Source of the DNA: Clitoria ternatea
Lineage: Eukaryota > Streptophyta > Magnoliopsida > Fabales > Fabaceae
DNA: 64,000 nucleotides
Direction of reading: 5' to 3'
Assembly: GCA_037962975.1 (NCBI GenBank)
Contig: CM075673.1
Span: 160,786,667-160,850,666, forward strand
A model generated the notes under the pieces. It was not told where the DNA came from and did not search any database. It was given only the letters and a program-made list of their open reading frames with translations. A program made the position numbers and the translations under genes. Within the stretch, counting starts at the first letter, position 1; each line of letters opens with the position of its first letter. Positions 56,310 to 64,000 of the stretch are shown here, in pieces.

Positions 56310-57980
56310 AAGAAATGAAAATACAAGCATTGTAGTAACAAATTAGGTTATGGAACTACTCATCTAATTAGACATATGAATAGTTGCTCTTTAATTTCTA
56401 GATTTAAAAATAAAGGGAACATACGTGTTACTGTACGTAGAAGGTAAATTGATAAAAAAAAATTGATCATGCCATGAACCATCAAATTTATCTAAGTGGA
56501 TGATTGTAAATGGTGCTTCATTTAATATGGTGGAGTAGCCAATGTTTAGGAGATATAAAAAAAATTTGAATGACAATTGTTCATGGATTTCTAGAAATAC
56601 TTGTAGAGGGGATGAGATGAAAATTTATCTTGTTGAAAAACAAAAGTTGAAATCAATGTTAGCTAAAGTTCCAAGTAGGATTTGCTTGACGTTTAATGTT
56701 TGAACTTCATGTAACGCAGAGGGTTTCATATCTTTAACTACTCATTGTGTTGATTGTAAATAAAAGTTAAATAACAATATGAAAAATATTTAAAGTAGCA
56801 TTTTAACTTGTTAAATAGTTTGTTGCTTATAAGGTGTTATATGATATTTTGAATCCTATTATTTGAGAGTTGTTAATGATGCTTTGGATAAAATTAGAAA
56901 AAATTTTGTTTATATGAGAGGTTAAGAGACGAAGACAATATAATTTTTTTAAATGTGTTAGACAATTGATGGTATAAAAATTGATGTTTGATTGAGAATA
57001 AATTGTGTCATCACTACATGGAATTCCACTTACATTATGCTTAAGAGTGCACTCAATTATCGTCATTTGTTTCATAGCTTAAGTTTTTGTGAGGCAAATT
57101 ATAAGTTTTGTTAATCAAATGATGAATGGAATAGGAGGAAATGTGAATTCTTGGAGCTATTTCACAACATTACAAAGTTGATGAGTGGATTTACTTACCC
57201 TGCATCAAATTTAAATTTTGGGGAAATATGGAGGATAAAATATCTTTTTTCTTTCTAGCTTGACAAGTGAAGATAAGGTGATTTATTGGAAGATGCCTCA
57301 TAAGATAAAACAAAAGTTTGACAATATTAGAATAGATATAACATAGTGTTATTATTGGGGGCTTTTCTTGATCTAACAAAAAAAAATCATGAGATTTGCT
57401 TACTCAAAAACTAATCTAAGTAGTGATGTTGAATTTGTAAAAACTTTACTATGACTATGTGAACAATAGTGATGGCGTGACTTATTCTCACTCACACGCA
57501 CTTAGAGGTTTATCTTCATTTGGAGATGGTGGTGGAGGAAAAGGAAACAAAAGTCATTTAGATTATTTAAATGATGTAAGTATATTCTATTAAGTTTTGA
57601 AAACATTGATAAATTTTGGTTTTTTATCTTTATGTTTTTAATTGATTTTGTTATTTATTTGTAGGAATTTGAAATGTTTGAGAGAACAAATGTTTCCAAT
57701 ACCGAAAAATTTGAGCTTGATAATTTTTATTTAAAGGAGTCAATAATCCAATTAAAGAGTAATTTTGATGCTTTGTCTTATTAAAAGAAGAAAAGCTTAC
57801 GATGGCCTGATCTTACAATGATGGTAGTTGATGTATTGAGTATTCCAATAACAAAAATGGCGTCAAAGTCTGCTTTTAGCATTGGTGCTCATGCTTTAAA
57901 TAAGTATAGGAACTCTATGTTAGATGAAACTATCTAAGCTTTCTTATGCACTCGTAGTTGGTCACATGGATTTGAAAGTA
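56310..57980 (+). pseudogene. hAT transposase pseudogene 2
   Basis: Plus-strand pieces of a BED-finger hAT transposase in order: finger remnant CSNKLGYGTTHLIRHMNSCS (56,331-56,390); LAKVPSRICLTFNV with TSCNAEGFISLTTHCVD (56,660-56,757); WNSTYIMLKSALN (57,018-57,056); the dimerisation block LRWPDLTMMVVDVLSIPITK and SAFSIGAHALNKYRNSMLDE (57,798-57,930), ending CTRSWSHGFES. An 89-bp stretch, 57,576-57,664, with GTAAGT and TTTGTAG ends looks like a retained intron. Many stops and frame changes. It differs from pseudogene 1 in sequence and orientation, so the two are independent insertions. Confidence 0.8.
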
Positions 57981-58113
57981 GTTTTATTAACAAACATACA
58001 TTTGTTATTCTAATAATTTAGTGATTGATTATTAAATTTGTATAAATTTATATTTGTAGATTTTGATGATAATGATCTTGGGTTAAGTAAAATTATTACA
58101 GTTGAAGATCCTA

Positions 58114-58408
58114 AAGTTGTGTTTAGTTTGTAAGTTTTCTAAGAAAAATAGAAAATTATTCTTGAAAAAGTTGGAAAAATAGAAAAGGTGTTTGTTTATA
58201 AAATATTCAAAGAAAACTTATACAAAATTGAAAACTAAATTTTTTTAAGAAAAACAGAAAAGTTTTTAAATAAGTTTTCCAATAAAATTAAAAAGTGGAA
58301 ACGTTTTTCAAGAATTTTTCTATCTATTCCAGGAAATGAAAATTTTGAAAAACAAGCAAAAAACTTTTCTCAGAAAACTGAATAATTTTTTGTAACTAAA
58401 CGCACTCT
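58114..58408. mobile_element. MITE-like element with GTTTAGTTTGTAA ends
   Basis: TTGTGTTTAGTTTGTAAG at the left and the complement of TTGTAACTAAACGCACTC at the right, 295 bp, A-rich, non-coding. Possibly a distant relative of MITE family A. Confidence 0.5.
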
Positions 58409-59210
58409 AAGCTTTCTCAAGAAGACTCTAATGCGCCTTAACATTGAATACCAAAGTATAAAAGAAAAGTTTACGATGTGGTTTGTTTGTGTGAAACTTT
58501 TATGTTATCTTTAGTTTACGGTTTGGTTTGTAATTTACTAATTTTGTATGAGACTTTTATGTTATCTTTACTTTATGTGGTTTGTATGAGACTTTCTAAT
58601 TATTATTTGTTAAAGAATTTCATTATTATTGGTTTAGTTTATGTTTAGGTTATGGTATGTTTATGTTTATTTTTAATTTGTTGTTAGTTAACTAATTTAG
58701 TTTAGTCTTATGTAAAAAAAAATTAGATTATGTTTGTCAGAAGTGGAGGGGAATTTTTAATGGACTGTAATTACAAAAAATATTTTTCTCCAAAAAGCCA
58801 ATAAAAAAATTAGGTAGCCAATCAAGCCTAAAGGTCCGTGACAGGCTAGATTAGGTAACCCGTTTTGATAACTCTATTTTATTTAAAGAATTTAGTTTTA
58901 TGATAGATTTGAGGTATCAAAATATTTTGAGTTTATACTTTAGAATGAGAAAATTTGTAAAAAACCAAAAATACATGATTTTGTATGGCGTGAGATTAAT
59001 GTTCGGGGAGAGTGTTTTCTTTTATCTTCGCTAAATTTTAATGTTTTGCTTGATATACTATATTTGGTTCTAAATATAAACAAATTTTAGTGAAAATTTT
59101 TGGTTGCATAATATAAGTAAAATTATACATTTCCAACATTATTAAATGTTTATCTAGCAAGAACAGTGATGGTATATATATTTTTAAAACAACTAATGTT
59201 CCACATAATA
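58409..59210. other. AT-rich spacer
   Basis: Nothing supported. Confidence 0.4.
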
Positions 59211-59596
59211 CTACCTCTGTTTTTAAATATAAGACCTTTTAAAAAATGTCCTTTAATATAAGACCCTCTTTTAAATTTTTATGTTATTAATTAGTTTTTG
59301 ACTCACATACCCTTATTAATGTATAACTTTTTCTTGGAATCAAATATCATTAACAATAAATAAGAGACATCAACTACATTATTTATCACTCTTATGATAC
59401 TTAGGTAGCAAGTGAAAAGAGACTATGTGAAGAGAATAAGTGAAAAAAAATTGAACGATGAGTCATAATTATTCTAAGGGTAATTTTGGAAAACTATAAT
59501 ATATTTTAGACAATTTTAATAATTTTAACTAAATTAATCAATATTCTTAATAGTGTCAATTAAATAAAAAAGTCTTATATTTATGGATAAATATAG
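59211..59596. mobile_element. Stowaway-like MITE, 386 bp
   Basis: CTACCTCTGTTTTTAAATAT with ATAAGACC at the left; at the right, the complement of AGTCTTATATTTATGGATAA followed by ATATAG. TA flanks both sides (59,209-59,210 and 59,597-59,598). CTCCCTCTGT..TATAAGAC ends with a TA duplication are typical of Tc1/mariner-type Stowaway elements. No transposase. Confidence 0.75.
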
Positions 59597-60632
59597 TAAA
59601 TGATATTAAAGGTATTTAAAAAATTACATCAAATATTTAATAATACTAATATGAAAACCCACTTTCAATATTCTTTATATTTAAAACTTGAGATAGATTA
59701 GAATTTGGAAGTGCAAAAGTTGGTATATAATTTTGGGTGATCTTTATCTGCTGCATCATGTGAGAGGAAAACTTGTGATTTGAGTAAAATTTAATGTTTT
59801 GTTAGATAAAATTCCGGGGATATGAATAAAACAATTAAATTAATTTATTTAGTGTTTGTTTAAAGAAATTTATATAAAGGGGAAATTTTCATAGTATAAA
59901 AAATAAACTAACTTAATAATTAGTTGGAGAAAAACTAATGCAAAGCAAAAAAGTGCAAAGAATATCCAAAAATGAAGTGACATGAATAATAAAGAATGAA
60001 TGCATGAAGATCACACCCAAATTTACAATTTATAAAGACTCAAGTAGGCTGCTATAGAGCAATGCAACAAATGAATATGTTGAAACAGGGTTAGCAGAGG
60101 TATTAGCATTGATTAACAATAATGAGAAATTTAAAATGAAATGTCACAATCAGAGCCAGCCCAGGTGGTTGGAATTATTGAGGGAGGGAAAGAGTGAAAT
60201 GGAGCTTTCAAAGACACACACATTGCCCACTTCCCACCGCAAGTGCCAAGGTTTTGACAAATACGTAACCATCCCTCCCTATATTTTAAGGATTCCATGA
60301 CACACAAACAATCACTAAACAAGAGTCTACCCCCCATTTTTCCCTTTCCACCTCTTTTCATCTACTTAACTTGTACTTTTCCCTCCCATGTAATCTTTGC
60401 TGAAATCCAATTATTTGCTCCCATGAATTATATACGCACCAAGATCTACAATTTAGCTTGGTCATTTTCACTTAATTATTGACGCCACAGTCTCATTGTA
60501 TTTCATTTCATACATTTTTAAATACACCAAACCAACCACATAGCTGTCAAAGGCTCCAAATTTTCAACCCATCAAAACCTATGTCACCTAATAACAATGT
60601 TTGAATATTATCAAGATAGTAAAATCATTTAG
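59597..60632. other. No gene recognised
   Basis: Short frames at 60,109-60,482 lack domains. Positions 60,220-60,430 are richer in C (CCACCG, CCCTCCC), like a plant promoter or leader, but no downstream gene is visible. Confidence 0.3.
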
Positions 60633-60809
60633 GAGTTTGTTTACTTATAACATGGAACGATGTTTAACAAACCAAAAAGACGATTTAACGTATGAGATTG
60701 AGTAATACATAGTTCAAACGTATTTTCAACCAATTTGAGTTAAAAGATGTCAACACCTCCTTTTAGGTAACTCTGTTCCGTCACAAAAAAGATAAACAAA
60801 CAAACTCTA
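60633..60809. mobile_element. MITE family A, diverged copy 4
   Basis: GAGTTTGTTTACTTATAA at the left and AAACAAACAAACTC at the right are inverted termini. The inner CACCTCCTTTTAGGTAACTC and CTGTTCCGTC weakly match CACCTCCGTTCTGTTGG of copy 2. Confidence 0.5.
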
Positions 60810-62561
60810 AGTATATTCTCAGATATTTTAGTTTTATCATGTTTAATGATGTCTGCGTAGGTTAGAGACTATTTTGAGTTTACTTAAAAATTAAGTAATG
60901 TTAATTATAAACACACTTATTTAATTAAAAAATAGAAATTTAGTTGAGATATATCTTGATCAAATATCGAGATTTCAATTTTGTTGTAAGTCTCGTATCG
61001 TCTATGTTATAATATTTTATATAGTTTTTCTAATAGGTTTTATGATTAAACCTTTAACAAATTGGATTTTGAATCGTGTTTTGTTGTATCATGGAAGTAA
61101 TATAAAATATTGTGGTTTGGAAACAGGGGATAGGTATTGCCCTAGTCAAGATTTGCAGTGGTATTACAATTGCAAAAGATGACTATATAATAATTGATTT
61201 AAAAATTCCACGCTGTGCTCATATCTGTACTTCACAATGGCCTCAATCATAGAGGGTTTAATCTAAAATTCTCAAGATAATTATGCAATCATGGACACTG
61301 ACATGTTGCTCAAATTGCTTGATGGATTTATTTTGGATAATTACTACAATTGTTTATGATTTTGGCTTTTGTAAAGATATACGTGTATGAACAACATTAT
61401 GGGTCGTTGCACAAATAATGGTTGTTCAGATTATGTAAATGGGTGATAGCCTAAATCTTCACAGTTTGGCAGTTTTTTGAAATATCACTAACAAGACACA
61501 TGGAAATTCCTAATTCGATCTGTTCTAAGGCCTTATCCCCACCCGAAAAATTTAATTAAATTAAATGAAAATGAAAATGAAAGAAATAAGACATTATTGG
61601 GTTCTTTCTGCAAATTTACATGGTAAATTCTAGAAAGTGATAGACGTAAATAAAATCTAAATTTGTGGATCCCAATCTACCATCACCTTAATAATTAAAT
61701 ACGTGGATCTCTATTATTTGGAATTTTATGCTGTCGCTCTAATATTTATTTGTCTATTAACTATATTTTGTCTTTACGTTTTCTGGTTTTCATAAATTTC
61801 ATTCAGGTTTAAAAATTATCATATAAATTTTTTTCTATGAAGATTTAAGGATATAAAGTTGTTACGATTTAAACTAAATTCAGAGATTAAACTAGAACCG
61901 CCTCTATAAAAACAGTTGTTACATTCGTAACATAAATTTCTTCGTGTCTTCATTTTATCTCTTGTTATGACGTAGAAATGGGAAAAATATCTTATAAGAA
62001 AATCAAAATTAATTAAACTCTTTGCGTAAGCCTCTTTTTAGTTTTATTATATTATGTCTTTCGTATATCTTTTTAGTTTTATTAGAGAATGTTCAGACTT
62101 TAGTCACGATGAAAATTATGACCATGTGTGTTTAGTTGAAATTCAATACAAGACTCAAAACTCATTGGTAACTCCTTCCAACATATGAAAACAATTTTTT
62201 GAATCCTTGATGACTAAGCTTCCTTCCATTTATTAAGGAACTTTTCTCTTCCTCCCCCCAAAAAAGAGGCTGCTTAGCTAGGACATCCTTAAAAAGTTAA
62301 TAAATAAATAAAATTTACACATCAAGATTTGAGAGGTGACGATGTATGAAAATCAAGTGTGAATGATATGATAAAGAAATCTTACATCGAATAGAGATAA
62401 ATAAGTAAAGTAGCTTATAATTAGATGAATTCATGCACCTATTGTCAATTGGTTTTGGGTTGCAAGATGATGTTCTATACTTATTGGTATTACCATCTAG
62501 ACTCCCCACAATGTTCATGTGTACACCATGATAAATGAAAAATACTTCTCATATTATTAAT
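60810..62561. other. AT-rich region, nothing recognised
   Basis: No ORF with a domain on either strand, no repeat and no RNA gene that I can support. Confidence 0.4.
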
Positions 62562-62715
62562 TGTCCGTTTAGTTTACAGTTAGGGAAACAAAATTATGAT
62601 GAAAATTAAAAAATCTAAAGTTTGAGATAGTCAAAACTCTGTTTAATCGTAAGATCTTTTTATAGAGTTGGTTAAACCTTGATTTGACCAATTTAAAAGA
62701 AAGCGAAACAAACCC
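62562..62715. mobile_element. MITE family A, diverged copy 5
   Basis: TGTCCGTTTAGTTTACAGTT at the left, inner AAATCTAAAGTTTGAGATAG and GTAAGATC as in copies 2 and 3, and GCGAAACAAACCCT at the right. More diverged than copies 1-3. Confidence 0.5.
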
Positions 62716-63985
62716 TAAAACTCAAATGTGTAATGAAATTCCTCCTAACCAACAATACACATGACTAAGAACAATGAGGAAAACGAAAATAATTGATGTT
62801 ACTAGGTCTAGAATAACGTATTGAAAAACATTTAAAATGATGTTAAAGAACAAATTAAAATAGTCATAGTTATACCCTTATTTGACTTGGCATCTTTCCC
62901 AGAAAGATAAAAAATAGTTTAAAATACAATATGGCCTCGTGAACATGATCATTACCATGCCTAAAGGGCTTAAAATATTTTACTGACGATGTACTTAATT
63001 TATAAGCTCAAACCAAGATTCAGAAAATAAACTAATATGCATGTGGTTATTAATATTATTCTAGTACATTTTGTACTACTAGAAAAGATACAAAAAGATC
63101 TTCATCATTGATCAGATGGCCGAAACCGTAACTTTTGTCCTCTAACATAAAAGTGGAGCTATAATTAGCTGTAAGCTGTTCGTTAAAAGTCCACTTACGT
63201 GCACCAAGCATCCAGAAGTGTCGAGTGAGTGATCATGGTTCATGTAACCTGTACAATTTTTTATCCATTTGACAAAAATGCCCCAAAATATCTTTCATCA
63301 ACTGCAACCATAAACCATTTAAAGGAAAAAGCCATGGACACTTGGCATGCTTTACCAAAGTTCACTGTCCCAAATTTGTAAGGCTTTGTATCCATATTAT
63401 ACTGAGCTGTATACGACTTGGTTTTGCAACCAACCTTTTTATTTCACAAAAATTAAAAAAAAAAACTAATATATGATGTTGTAATAATTTCTTCTTTTTT
63501 CATGATTTTCTGGTCAAAAATATAAATTTAAATCGATATATTAAATAATGAAAATTAATATTAAAATCGTTTTGTCAAATTTTACAAAATTACATCATCA
63601 ATAACTTTTTTATCAAACGTCAATTTAACTTATTCTACCATATAATTCCAAGGTCTGATAATATGTAAATTGAGTTTTTAAAAGTTCTTCTATATAATTT
63701 TAAAATTAAAAGATACTATATTATTCCACTTTATTTTAACATGCACAAAACACCTATGAATTATATAAATATTAACCCGGGAATGGTTTGTTTAATTAAA
63801 CCTACAATACACTATTTGAAATATACACAAATTACTATTATTTGATTTTATATCTATAAATATTTAAAGTATATAAGTTTATATGCGAAAGTACCATCTA
63901 AAGAATCAAATGGGAATAAGTTATTTTAACTTAATTAGTTGTCGTTGAGTCCTAAATACATTTCTTTTAAACCCCGATATAATAA
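62716..63985. other. AT-rich region, nothing recognised
   Basis: No supported gene. Positions 63,100-63,440 are less AT-rich (ACTTACGTGCACCAAGCATC) but show no open frame. Confidence 0.35.
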
Positions 63986-64000
63986 CACTATAAGAAAATG
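63986..64000 (+). mobile_element. Possible left end of a CACTA element (cut by window edge)
   Basis: CACTATAAGAAAATG matches the CACTA(C/T)(A/T)AGAAAAT start of plant CACTA elements. Only 15 bases are visible. Confidence 0.35.

Overview
The window looks like a gene-poor, transposon-packed stretch of a plant nuclear genome, most likely a legume (Fabaceae). The evidence is an AT-rich, intron-like background, a Sirevirus-type copia element, a TAT/Ogre-like gypsy element, Athila-like LTRs, hAT transposase remnants and a short Mutator-like element whose ends read GGCTTAAATATAT. No bacterial features, no complete host gene and no CRISPR array were found. The species cannot be fixed from the sequence alone.

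Positions 1-18,000 are a nested stack. A TAT/Ogre-like Ty3/gypsy element on the minus strand (about 1,165-16,168) has one LTR at about 1,168-5,813 and the other at 13,610-16,163. Between them lie a broken gag, a scrap of protease-RT polyprotein and long minisatellite-filled non-coding DNA. Its left LTR was later hit by another element, of which a solo LTR remains (1,984-4,244, target duplication TAAAT). To its right are a copia gag/LTR fragment (16,863-17,925) and two copies of a short inverted-repeat element (18,271 and 19,361).

Positions 20,500-26,700 hold decayed LTR pieces, a 509-bp Mutator-like element with a 9-bp target duplication, a hAT-like non-autonomous element and AT microsatellites.

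Positions 26,790-38,630 are the best-preserved part. A young Sirevirus-like copia element (LTRs 27,864-29,245 and 36,130-37,489, minus strand, target duplication TGTAT) sits inside the reverse transcriptase of an older, dead copia element on the plus strand, a few bases before its YVDD motif. The young element has gag, pol and a third 350-aa ORF in the envelope position, but gag and pol carry a frameshift, two premature stops and a lost zinc-knuckle cysteine. Its most striking feature is a four-unit array of 71-72 bp. Each unit carries two GAATCGATTC palindromes 20-21 bp apart. The array occurs both in the LTR, upstream of the TATA box, and internally just upstream of the third ORF.

Positions 38,640-64,000 hold a further LTR remnant, one possible exon of a heavy-metal-associated (HMA) domain gene, two hAT transposase pseudogenes (minus strand 43,050-44,945; plus strand 56,310-57,980), two Athila-like LTR copies, many MITEs (a five-member family, a Tourist-like, a Stowaway-like and others) and what may be the first bases of a CACTA element at the right edge.

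The ORFs of the young Sirevirus would once have worked together as one replication unit (gag shell; protease, integrase, RT and RNase H; a third protein of unknown role). Everything else coding in the window is decayed transposon sequence.
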